Source of the DNA: Thalassiosira profunda
Lineage: Eukaryota; Bacillariophyta; Thalassiosirophyceae; Thalassiosirales; Thalassiosiraceae
NCBI GenBank assembly: GCA_036939355.1
Contig: JALLAP010000854.1
Span: 1 to 10,005, forward strand
Direction: 5' to 3'
DNA: 10,005 nucleotides
The translations under genes and the position numbers were made by a program. Under the pieces are notes generated by a model, which was not told the origin of the DNA, did not search any database, and saw nothing but the letters and a program-made list of their open reading frames with translations. Shown one piece after another: positions 1 to 8,052 of the stretch; within the stretch, counting starts at the first letter, position 1, and the number at the start of each line of letters is the position of its first letter.

Positions 1-284
1 CGCAGGCGGAAAAACAGAAGGAAATCGACGGCTACAAGAGCAATAAGAAGAAGTTGGAAGGGGAGAAGGGCGAGTTCTACGCATCGATTCGCGAGCAGTA
101 CGACGGTCAAATCGAGAAATGCAAGGCTGCGTTGGACGAGGCGACCGTCACGATCAGGGGGGCGTACAGGGAGAGCAAGAGGATGTGCATGGCGAGGGAG
201 GAGGATGCCACTCCCGGAAAAGCGAAGGCCGTGGCTGATGCCGTCTTTGATGAGCACGTGGTGAAGGCAAAGCTTGACTTTTAG
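1..284 (+). CDS. C-terminal part of a charged, probably coiled-coil protein (5' truncated)
   Basis: The frame is open from the first complete codon at position 3 to a TAG at 282-284, giving 93 visible residues. The only early start-like codon (TTG at 54) is internal, so the gene begins upstream of the window. The visible part is rich in Lys, Glu, Arg and Asp, has no Pro until late, and starts with a QAEKQKEIDGYKSNKKKLEG-type helix, suggesting a coiled coil. Two Cys lie in the middle (EKCKAALDEA and KRMCMAR). I do not recognise a family. The gene converges on the LRR gene with only 53 bp between the two stop codons. Confidence 0.6.
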   Translation, partial: QAEKQKEIDGYKSNKKKLEGEKGEFYASIREQYDGQIEKCKAALDEATVTIRGAYRESKRMCMAREEDATPGKAKAVADAVFDEHVVKAKLDF

Positions 285-337
285 AGGGCCGACGAGCGGC
301 GAGCAGCGCAATCTTGGAGGTTGGGCGAGCTCTTTTG

Positions 338-1525
338 CTAGTGCATGTACAGTTCACAAATATGTATTGTAGTTGTTTTTAGCATCAACATTGAGCAAAT
401 GCATGAGTAGAGCATCCAAGCGCTGCCGCGGGCGTCTCCGACGGCTCCTCCGGAGAGGGAAGCCCCACATATTCGATCACACAGTAGTCTCTGTCCAAGC
501 GCCCCTCGAACACCAATAAAGGCTACCGAAGAGGGGACCCATATGCACTGGACCCCCTCGCACAGAGTTACCTCTGTAAGGTTGCTGCAATCGGCAAATG
601 CACCTCCACCAATAAAGGTCACAGAAGAGGGGATGGCGACTCTCGTCAAAGGGCATTCCCTGAATGCCGCATTCCCAATCAGTTGTAGCCCCTCCTGAAG
701 CTCCACGTGCTTCAACTGCTCGCAATACGCACATGCAAAACTGCCCAATTTCAATACAGTCGAGGGAATGCTGATGCCGGTTAGCGATGTGCATTGGAAA
801 GCCACCACTCCGATTCGCTTCAGCCCCTCATTCAATTTCACTTCTGCCAAACTTGTGCATGCATAAAAGGCGCTCGGTTCAATCTCGACGACCGATGCTG
901 GAACGGTGATTCGCACCAAAGCTCTGCTACTGGAGAATGCATCCTCTCCGATACGCCGCAGTCCATCGTTCAATTCCACTTCTACCAAACTGCTACACTT
1001 ATGAAATGCCTCCTTTTCGATGACAGTGACAGATGCTGGAATGCTGATCAGAGCCAAAGCGCTGCATTTCCAGAATGCATCCTCTTCAATGCGCTGAATC
1101 CCCTCCCCGAGGTCAACTTCCGCCAAACTGCTGCAGCATCTAAATGCTCGCTCGATCGCAGCGATAGAAGATGGGATGGTTACGCGCTGAAGCGCGTTGC
1201 AATTCGCGAATGCCCCTCTTCCAATCTTTGTTGCGTTGCTGAGATCGATCGCCCTCAAACTGGTGCAAGCTACAAACGCCCTCTCGCCAATCTCGACCGA
1301 GGATGCGGTGGTCCAAATTACGCGCTCCAGCGAGCTGCAAAGGTCGAATGCACCAGCAGAGATGGTTGTGACGTTGCCCAAATCGACTATCCGCAAATTG
1401 GTGCAGTGGAAAAAGGCATTGACTGGAATCGCGGCCACGGTCGACGCCACCCGGATTCGGCTGGCAGCCCGGTGCCATTCCTGCACCGCGCCGCCGTCGT
1501 ATTCGGTCCACCCCTCCTCTTCCAT
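338..1525 (-). CDS. BspA-like leucine-rich-repeat protein (LRR_5 type)
   Basis: The frame encodes 395 residues from ATG at 1523-1525 to TAG at 338-340; an in-frame stop near 1572-1574 limits extension upstream. From about residue 20 to 338 it carries about 14 repeats of 22-24 residues with the BspA/LRR_5 signature (L..V.IPSSV..I...AF..C.S). From about repeat 5 the units alternate between an IPSSV form and an L.EGL form, so the higher-order unit is about 46 residues. Such proteins form solenoid binding surfaces; no ligand can be named. No signal peptide or membrane anchor is visible, so location is unknown. Several repeats lack a few residues (IERAF, VAFQCTSL, ECPLTRV). About 15 residues are missing between GVQCI and WVPSSV. 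After residue 338 (position 512) the repeat pattern stops and the tail looks out of frame (see findings). Confidence 0.8.
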   Translation of the reverse strand: MEEEGWTEYDGGAVQEWHRAASRIRVASTVAAIPVNAFFHCTNLRIVDLGNVTTISAGAFDLCSSLERVIWTTASSVEIGERAFVACTSLRAIDLSNATKIGRGAFANCNALQRVTIPSSIAAIERAFRCCSSLAEVDLGEGIQRIEEDAFWKCSALALISIPASVTVIEKEAFHKCSSLVEVELNDGLRRIGEDAFSSSRALVRITVPASVVEIEPSAFYACTSLAEVKLNEGLKRIGVVAFQCTSLTGISIPSTVLKLGSFACAYCEQLKHVELQEGLQLIGNAAFRECPLTRVAIPSSVTFIGGGAFADCSNLTEVTLCEGVQCIWVPSSVAFIGVRGALGQRLLCDRICGASLSGGAVGDARGSAWMLYSCICSMLMLKTTTIHICELYMH

Positions 1526-1919
1526 CCTGATGCACAGGCCACTCCGCCACCGCCCACTTCCCCTGGCGCCGCTCTAGAGGTGTCGCCCGAGAGGGCAGGA
1601 GCGCAGGTGGTCTTCGGAGCGGGAGGCTGGCGTGGAGGGGACCGACCGGGCGGGGCGGGGAGCGGGTCGTCGCGGGGGTGGAATATCAAGATCGTAAGTA
1701 GAAGTAGAGTACTGTATCCCTTATTTTCATTTATGTAGCTAACAGGCGCTCTCGCCCTCTTCCTCTTCCACTTCCCCTCTTCGGGCGGCGCTGCAGTGGT
1801 GCAGTAGGAGGGGGCGCCGGCCGACGGGGCGGCTGGCTTTGACGCGGGTGACCGAGGCGCCGTTCATTTCGCCGCTAAAATAGACCTCATCCGTCATTGA
1901 AGTTTGAGCGAGTTGCAAA
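1526..1919. promoter_or_regulatory. Divergent intergenic region between the LRR and DNAAF5-like genes
   Basis: These 394 bp separate two genes that start in opposite directions, so they should contain both promoters and 5'UTRs. No clear TATA box or initiator is visible. The region is GC-rich except for an AT-rich island near 1686-1745, which has intron borders. A short minus-strand open frame (1739-1897) also lies here; it is discussed in the findings. Confidence 0.5.
1694..1745 (+). other. Candidate 5'UTR intron upstream of the DNAAF5-like gene (52 nt)
   Basis: A consensus donor (GTAAGT at 1694) is followed by an AT-rich, T-rich stretch and ends in CTAACAG at 1745. The flanks are strongly GC-rich. 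The orientation matches the downstream gene, whose ATG lies 175 bp further on, so a 5'UTR intron is the simplest reading. An intron of some other plus-strand transcript cannot be excluded. On the minus strand the same segment has only a weak donor (GTTAGC). Confidence 0.4.
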
Positions 1920-4900
1920 ATGGCCGCGGCGCAGGCGTCCTCCCTCGCCGCCGAGCTGCGGGCATCAACCGCCTCTGCCGACCGCGCCGCCGGACGCCGG
2001 GAGTGCACGCGAATATTGAGTCAATTGAGGAGGGGCGTCCTCCCCGGATTGTCGCGGGAGGACTGTTTGCAATTGCTGATGGCTGATGGCGGGGGCGTCG
2101 CTGTTGATGGTGGTGGTGAGCAGGGTGATGGTGATGGCAATGATGGCCCGGCGCCCCTCGCGGCGGCGCTCCTCTCCATTGCAAACAATACCGACGACTT
2201 CCCGACCGAGGGGCACCGCGAGACGAGCGTCGAAATATTGAAGGGGCTGTTTCGCCGGGCGTTTGGCGGCGAGGGGGGCAATTCAGCGCAGGGAGACGAT
2301 GCGCGAATTGAAACGCCGAATGCAGCGGAGACGGGGAGGGGCGTATGGCAGACTGAAGGGAGGGAGGCCACGCTGCTCGGATCGTGGCGGCAGTGCGCGC
2401 AATTAGTCGAGAGGCGCATGTCCCGTTGCCAACCCTCGAGCAATGATAGTTTTCATCCCGGTACCGCCGCCGAGCCGGCGGAGCCCTCCGAGCACGTTCG
2501 CTTATTGTTGGTGGAGCTCCTCCTGGAGCTGGGGGGCTACTGCCTGGCATTCCCCACGGACGGGGACGAGGACGACAATGCCGAAAGGGAGAACAACGCA
2601 ATCCTCGAGGCAACGTCGAACGTTGTTTGCCGCACACTTGCCAGGTCTACGCTCCTCGATCCCTGCCCGGAAGTGCAACGGGCCGCGTGCGCTCTGGTCG
2701 AGGTCCTCGCCCGGCTGTGCCCCCGGGCGGTGCGGATGACTGCCACGAGTCTGCTGGAGCCGTTGACGGGCAAAGTGAGCGAACCATTCGGTGGCGTGGG
2801 GCAGATGTCGGAGTCGTCCGCTGTGACATTGGCGAAGAAGTGCCTCTTTCGCCACCGCCATTCCAAGACGAGGTGCCGGGCGGTGGATGCCAGCGTTGCC
2901 ATTGTAAGGTGCTGCCCGCGGGAGGGCAGCACTCGGGCCGCGACGAGGGTGCTGGAGACGAGGTTCCCATTGACTCTCAGACTGACGCGGCGAGTTGCCT
3001 CTCGGGCTACGGGAGCCGCTCCTCGTCCATGGAGCGAGCTCTGCTGGACACCCTCCTGCCCGCGTGGGAGGACCTGCTGACCATGGATGCATCGGCGACA
3101 GTGCAGCTGGCCGTTCTGAAATGTTTGGGGAAGGTGGCCGATGCACTGAGCTGGGAATACCGCCCAAGTGTTGATGAGAGTGCATCCGAAATGGATCTCT
3201 CGTCTAATGTGGAAGCTCGAGTGTTGGCATTGCTCTTCACGGGCATGGCTGCCGGGAATGTGGGTGAGGTCCGATCGATAGCGGTCCAAAACCTGCGCAG
3301 CCTGCAACCGGGCACAGCACGGGGATCATCTACTGACCACAATCTGCCCCGTGACATTCTCGATGGGTACTGTCAGCCAGTGCTGGACCTAACCCTCGAT
3401 ACATGCTCCCGGGATTGGGCGCCCTGCCAGAGCAAGGCGCGCTCGCTGGAATCGCTGCAGGTGCTTCTGAGCGTTGCCATCCCGTTGACGAATGGAGCCT
3501 CTCCTGAAACCGCCCCGGCTGGTGCTGCAGTGGTTCGGCTTTTCAGCGACAGCATTCGTTCCATCGTGGGCGTGCTGTCCAAGAACATACTGAGCGAAGA
3601 AAAGGACGTGCTCGATGCGGCCTTGGCCGGCTGCCGCGTCCTGGGAAGCAACGACTGCGCATCAAAGACCGTGGTGGATATTGCTTCGACCCTTGTCTGT
3701 GGCGACACATCGACGAACGTGCAGATGGACGAAGAGTTGCTGCTGCGATCAATTGTGTCGTCTCCACGGCAACTGACGTCCATGCTGTTGATCCTCGATG
3801 GAGTAATGAAGGGCTGCCTCTCCAGTGAAGACGCCACCTCGATTCTGCAAGGAATCGATCCCAGCCTGTCCATTCCAAATGCCAGCTGGTTTCCGTGCTC
3901 GGCGGCGACAATCAGCTCGATACTCTGCAACTCTGCAATTACCAACAATGTTGCATCGAATGGGTCGTTGGCCTGGGCGCTCTTGGACGCCTGTGGATCG
4001 TTCGTCCAGTGCTCTAATCGATTCAGCCATACAGAAGGCGGCGAGTGGGGACCATCAGAGGAAGTCACCATCAATATTCTAGTCAGCATGGTGCATCTGT
4101 TGGGATGCCCGGGCGACAGCGGTATTTTGGGCAACGCCACGAGCATCTTGGAGATGTTTTCTGCTTCCCAATCCTGCGCCAACGACGGTGAGGAGACTCA
4201 CTCACTGATGGACGTCCATTTCCGCGGTGTTCTGCAAAAGATCACGTCATCTGCACCTCCATTCCCTTGGAACCAGAAAGATCCCTCCTTTCTCGTTATG
4301 GACGCTTTGTTGCGAACGTGCAGCGGCTCCACGGTCGGAAGCAGCTTCGATCTGGTCGCGCCATTCTTCATCACTCATTTAGCGAGTTCAACTTACAGCA
4401 AGAGCGAGGAGGGCAGTGGCTCTGGAAATGATCAGAGCCTGACTGATACGGCGACGGCAACAGCAAAGGACGAACTAGCTGAGGAGTACTCGCTACGGAT
4501 CGCGCTCATGGCATTACTGCAGACGATCTTGTCTGACAAGAGCTTCTCGCAAACGCTCGATTCCAGAGAGACTGAGCTCATGCCAACGGCAACATCCAGT
4601 TTCTCTGCTCAGTTCACGACGGACGTGTTGTTGTCACTGGTGCTGCCCAATCTCGTGTGGAACGCTGGTGGGATGGCAGCGGCCTTGCGAAAGCTAGCGG
4701 CTGCGACGCTGTTCTCTCTTCTGGGCCACTACCAGAGCAACCAAGCTCACGATGGCAGCATCAGCGGTCTTCTGCATCCAGACACAGCAACTCACCTCAT
4801 ACCGATCCTTCATTCGAACCTGGAAGACACCGAGTCGACGACGCGAGAGTTGTCGTGCGTCTGCCTCTCAATGGTGCTGGAACAAGTTTCAGCCGAGACC

Positions 4901-5362
4901 TTCCACGCCATTTGGGAGACGAATGCGAGGGTAATCGACACCCTCCATCCGCGGTTGTTGGCATTATTGGATGACAGCCACGACCCCGTGAGGATGGTGG
5001 CGTGCCAGGCTCTCGTGACCTTTCTCAGAATTGCGCATGCCACCGCTGCGCAATCATCCTTTGAACTAGGAGTGTCAGCTCTAGACAACATGACCTCCAG
5101 TCTGCTGGTGCAGCTCGACGACCCCGACGAGGCGATCCGCGAGAGTGTGTTTGGCGTTATGTCGGCCTTGATCCAACTTTGGTGCGACGAGAGGGAGGTG
5201 ACTGAGATGATGGAGCGCCATCTCCGTGCGTCTGTGGACACTCATCGTGACGGATCATACTGCCGTCTGCTGCTGCAACAAACCGGTCTGACTATTTTAG
5301 CAGGTTCGCATTTGACCCATTGTGACACACACGTATTTGAGTACCGTTTGTCATTCCGATAA
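1920..5362 (+). CDS. DNAAF5: DNAAF5/HEATR2-like HEAT-repeat dynein axonemal assembly factor (two exons)
   Basis: The predicted coding sequence is join(1920..2903, 2981..5362), 1121 residues. ATG at 1920 has a good context (AAAATGGCC). The whole protein is predicted alpha-helical HEAT repeats. Clear units include residues about 245-270 (LLDPCPEVQRAACALVEVLA), 306-328, 355-385 (ASATVQLAVLKCLGKVA), 406-437, 933-965, 982-1012 (LLALLDDSHDPVRMVACQAL) and 1032-1061 (LLVQLDDPDEAIRESVFGVM). The order and the paired Asp/Val-Arg HEAT turns at the C-terminus fit DNAAF5, a cytoplasmic factor for preassembly of axonemal dynein arms in ciliated eukaryotes. It is longer than the roughly 850-residue animal protein. 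The extra length seems to be Gly/Asp-rich loops (residues about 55-75 and 110-150) and a Ser/Thr-rich middle. The last 20 or so residues, after SYCRLLLQQTGLTI, look unconserved and run into a tandem repeat. Another HEAT protein is possible, but DNAAF5 fits best. Confidence 0.75.
2904..2980 (+). other. Intron of the DNAAF5-like gene (77 nt, phase 0)
   Basis: The donor is ATT|GTAAGG at 2904 and the acceptor is CATTGACTCTCAG| at 2980. Splicing moves the reading from frame 3 to frame 2 exactly on a codon boundary. It joins the helix ending RCRAVDASVAI to TDAASCLSGYG..., after which HEAT repeats continue. Neither frame is HEAT-like alone across the junction, which supports an intron rather than a sequencing frameshift. 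Confidence 0.75.
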
Positions 5363-5443
5363 TTGTCCGATATCCGATAGTTTTCCGATAGTTTCCGATA
5401 GCGTCCGATAGTTTACCGATAGTTCCGATAGTTTTCCGATAGT
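5355..5443. repeat. TCCGATAGTT tandem repeat (9 degenerate units)
   Basis: CCGATA occurs nine times, starting at 5356, 5367, 5374, 5385, 5395, 5405, 5416, 5425 and 5436, so the period varies between 7 and 11 bp and is mostly 10-11. The usual unit is TCCGATAGTT. The stop codon of the DNAAF5-like gene (TAA, 5360-5362) lies inside the first unit. It fills most of the 208-bp gap before the next gene. Confidence 0.85.
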
Positions 5444-5570
5444 AATCAAACTTGCCGCCACCTCGCCCAGGCTCGGTGCTGCTCCTCCTGACCGCACACG
5501 CCGCGTCCGAACTCCGAGGGGACGAAGTACCGACATGCAAGGGGGTAGGGCTATCTAGGTGTGGTACGAG

Positions 5571-7198
5571 ATGTATTTCGAGAGTAGCAGCGACGATGGG
5601 TTTGAGCTCGAATCGGACGAGGAGGGCGGAGGCGGCGGGTCCTTGGCCTTGGACTGCGATGACGACGGCTCTATTAGCAGAAGCGGCAACGACTGCGACG
5701 AGAGCAGCGACAGCGACGAGGGTAGCGTCGCCGGGAGCAGCGATGGCGACGAGGGCAGCGACTGCGACGAGGGCAGCGTCGCCGGGAGCAGCGATGGCGA
5801 CGAGAGCAGCGACTGCGACGAGGGCAGCGCCGCCGGGAGCAGCGATGGCGACGAGAGCAGCGACTGCGACGAGAGCAGCGTCGCCGGGAGCAGCGATGGC
5901 GACGAGAGCAGCGACTGCGGCGAGGGCAGCGTCGCTGGGAGCAGCGATGGCGACGAGAGCAACATCGACGAGGACGATAGTGATGAAGAGAGTGGCATTG
6001 ATGACAGCGATGATGCAAGTGACAGCGACGAAGATGAAACAGAGGAACATCTGAAGACGCTCACAGTGAAGGCGTTACATCGACGTCTCAAAAAGGTCGA
6101 GCTGCCTGTGTATGGGCTCAAGTCCGAGCTGATTGATAGACTGCTTAAGAGGGACGGATCCGTCACAGGGTGCGGGATCACGACGCATTTTGATCTTCTT
6201 GCATACGGGCTTACGGTCGTCGGGTTTGACGATACACGGCAAGGCGTGCGACAAAGTTTGAACATCAGCAGATTCAAGTCTGGATTTGGAGTTGAGTCTA
6301 GATCGATTAAAGATCTTTTGAGCAGCCTGGAGGAACAATTTCCGGATATCAAATACCAGCAAGTAATGATGGCACTCAACTGGCTAAAGTCGTGTGAGTA
6401 GAAGTAGATGTATTGTCCTTTCAATTATGTTATCGCACTGATCTAACTATGATATGTCCTCTTCTGCCAGACGATGATGAGCATACAATGTCTGGTAGAT
6501 GGAAATATGGAGAAGACTACATACGAGACAAAGTGAAAGAGAATACCAAAAAAATACAATCACTTAAAGACCAGGTGATTGTGTACGGTGGCTTCGACTG
6601 CAAAGAAATCCACCCAACCACGACGGATGGTGTCAATTACGGAACGGAAGAATTTCGGAAGACGCCAAGCACAAAGTATTACAACCACAAGAAGAACAGC
6701 TGTGGAGTGAAGTATACTTTTATGTTGGCTCTGAGACGCGTAAGTCATGATCGGTAATGTTTTTTTCGTGGTATCTATCTCACATCTGCTTTCCAGTCAG
6801 CGCTTGTAGCAATGGATGGGCCAATACCCGCAGGTGAAAAGGATGATCTCACCATGTTTTGCGGTGGGTCAAAGGGGCAGGGAAAGGGCAAATGGGATAA
6901 ATCAGCTCTCTATTTCAAGTTGAAGGAAGGGCATAAAACAATTGGTGATTCGATTTACGAGGGTATTCCAGATAAGGTAACCGTGGTGAGGCGAGGGCAA
7001 TCGAAGCAAGTGAAAGGCTTCTTGAACCGTGCTCTGGCACGACAAGAATCCTACCATACGAGGCTGCAGAATTTCCAAGTGTTGCGGCAAGTCTTCCGCC
7101 ACAACAAAGACAAAATGAAGCAGCACAAGATGTGTACAGAGGCGGTATGCGTTATTGTACAATTCGATATGAAATATCACCCTCTCTTTGAATTGTAA
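5571..7198 (+). CDS. Acidic-repeat + SAP + PIF/Harbinger-like DDE transposase/nuclease (three exons)
   Basis: The predicted coding sequence is join(5571..6393, 6471..6739, 6797..7198), 497 residues; all three exons splice in frame. The first ATG is 5571, since the upstream in-frame GTG at 5559 directly follows a stop. Residues 1-158 are very acidic (Asp/Ser/Glu/Gly) and include five 17-residue repeats (43-127). Residues 161-194 match a SAP DNA-binding motif (LTVKALHRRLKKVELPVYGL, then KSELIDRLLKR). Residues about 200-300 form a helical region ending in ALNWLKSYDDEH and SGRWKYGEDYIR, as in the N-terminal part of DDE_Tnp_4-like transposases. The catalytic triad appears as D317 (YGGFDC), D415 (GDSIYEG, the usual D-R-G-Y-x-G position) and E448 (ALARQESYHTRLQNF). 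The family-typical end (FRHNKD, EAVCVIVQFDM, HPLFEL) is present. It is probably nuclear and binds and cuts DNA if active. It is either an intact transposase or a host-adopted one; no terminal inverted repeats or target duplication were found. Confidence 0.85.
5697..5951 (+). repeat. 51-bp coding minisatellite, 5 copies (17-residue acidic repeat)
   Basis: Five units of exactly 51 bp start at 5697, 5748, 5799, 5850 and 5901, followed by a partial unit at 5952. Each encodes a variant of DESSDCDEGSVAGSSDG. Differences between copies are single bases, mostly swapping Ser/Gly or Val/Ala, so the array expanded recently and may vary in copy number between strains. Confidence 0.95.
6394..6470 (+). other. 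Intron 1 of the SAP-DDE gene (77 nt, phase 1)
   Basis: The donor is GTGAGT at 6394, there is a branch-point-like TCTAACTATGAT, and the acceptor is CTCTTCTGCCAG at 6470. Splicing removes an in-frame TAG (6399-6401) and creates the family motif NWLKSYDDEH across the junction. That makes this intron very likely real. Confidence 0.9.
6740..6796 (+). other. Intron 2 of the SAP-DDE gene (57 nt, phase 0)
   Basis: The donor is GTAAGT at 6740 and the acceptor is TGCTTTCCAG at 6796. Splicing joins LALRR to SALVAMDGPIPAGEKDDLTM, matching the strand order expected between the first and second catalytic Asp of the DDE fold. A second AG at 6800 would break the frame. Confidence 0.88.
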
Positions 7199-7249
7199 CA
7201 TAAGAAGATTTTTATTCCGTAAACAAGCCGCCATTTCATTCGTCCTCCG

Positions 7250-7420
7250 GAGCCACGGGCCTGATGATGACGTCGCTCGAGGACACCTCCCGCCCGGGCA
7301 GCTCCACTCGACGTCCAACCGGTCCACCGGGCCGGGCCACCGCGCTATACGACCCGTTCTCCTGAGCCACCGGGCCCGTCGATGACGTCGCTCGAGGACA
7401 CCTCCCGCCCGGGCAGCTCC
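7250..7420. repeat. Direct repeat pair, about 57 bp, period about 115 bp
   Basis: Copies lie at 7250-7305 and 7364-7420. Their last 40 bp (7266-7305 and 7381-7420) are identical, from GATGACGTCGCTCGAGGACA to CCCGGGCAGCTCC. After the first copy comes CTCCACTCGACGTCC (7302-7316). A 14/15 match (7448-7462) follows the second copy at a longer distance, suggesting a duplication later interrupted by about 30 bp. Confidence 0.85.
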
Positions 7421-7591
7421 GCCCATTCAAAGACCCGCCCCACAGATCTCCACTCGTCGTCCGTGGCCAGCAAAATCCGAGACGTTAGCTGCCCGAGCCC
7501 GGGCGCCGGTGTTGCGGGACCCAAGAAGCTGTGGAGCCCGACAATCGTGGCCATCCTGCACCGAAACCCCTCTACCCCTGTTGCTATAAAA

Positions 7592-7656
7592 TTGTTGCAT
7601 AACCGAGGTGTCGTTCTGCTTGTTGCATTTTCCGCCCGGTCCGTGGATTGTTGCAT
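7592..7656. repeat. Three TTGTTGCAT motifs at exact 28-bp spacing
   Basis: Identical 9-mers start at 7592, 7620 and 7648. The sequence between them is only loosely related (TTCCGCCC follows the last two). The first lies just after a TATA-like CTATAAAA. Related motifs occur in inverted orientation at 8643-8651 and 8801-8829. Confidence 0.65.
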
Positions 7657-8052
7657 TCCGCCCCCGCCCCTCCCCCAATCCCACAAACAAGAGTCTGCCG
7701 GGGTCAACTGCACCTGTGCCCAGCCCGATGGAGCCATGCCACACAGTGCCTAAGATTCATTGGCTGGCGCGTTCGTCCGACGGGGAATTTATTTGCAAAG
7801 GCCCAGGAATGGGCGAGTTGCAATACCCCGGACTTGAGGTTGCGACTGTGGGGACGACGTCCACGAGAATCGTGATCGATGGGCGGGAGCGCCGCGAGCG
7901 GCAGCACCGCAGCGGCCAAACGATCACCGGTGGGCGGTAGAAGGCCGCGGGTGCGATTTTGTTGGGTAGCGCCGCTGGCTTGGCCGTGGCGGGGCTTCCC
8001 TCTCTAGGGCCCGGCGGCTCGACGCACCTCGCCTTGCTTTTGAGGAGAAATT

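Larger units (their letters stand above)
7199..8052. other. Repeat-bearing region with no convincing gene
   Basis: Open frames exist on both strands here, but none has recognisable domains or a convincing start. The stretch is GC-rich, apart from the 3' flank of the SAP-DDE gene (7199-7240) and a short CTATAAAA at about 7584. It contains the direct repeat pair and the TTGTTGCAT array listed separately. The plus-strand frame ending at 7940 (VPKIHWLARSSDGEFICKGP) is the least random-looking piece but remains unassigned. Confidence 0.5.

Noticed and set aside
794..1738. Plus-strand open frame of 314 residues
   Set aside because: Mostly antisense to the LRR gene, with no start supported and no domain. 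The minus-strand LRR pattern is unambiguous.
2627..3080. Frame switch in the HEAT-repeat gene as a frameshift mutation
   Set aside because: A GTAAGG...CTCAG intron at 2904-2980 explains the switch exactly, on a codon boundary.
5292..6050. Minus-strand Ala/Val/Leu-rich open frame of 252 residues that looks like a membrane protein
   Set aside because: It is the antisense of the 51-bp acidic coding repeat. Its length follows from the repeat unit being a multiple of three, while the sense frame continues into recognisable SAP and DDE domains.
5452..6054. Plus-strand frame beginning with a signal-peptide-like stretch (PGSVLLLLTAHAASEL)
   Set aside because: The start is TTG, the upstream part is short, and the rest is a shifted reading of the 51-bp repeat (Ala/Thr/Arg repeats).
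5555..6424. Minus-strand Ser/Leu-rich open frame of 289 residues
   Set aside because: Antisense shadow of the same repeat and of the SAP region; no motif of its own.
5355..7240. Terminal inverted repeats flanking the SAP-DDE gene
   Set aside because: I compared the upstream TCCGATAGTT array and the flanking sequence with 7199-7450 by eye and found no inverted match and no obvious three-base target duplication.
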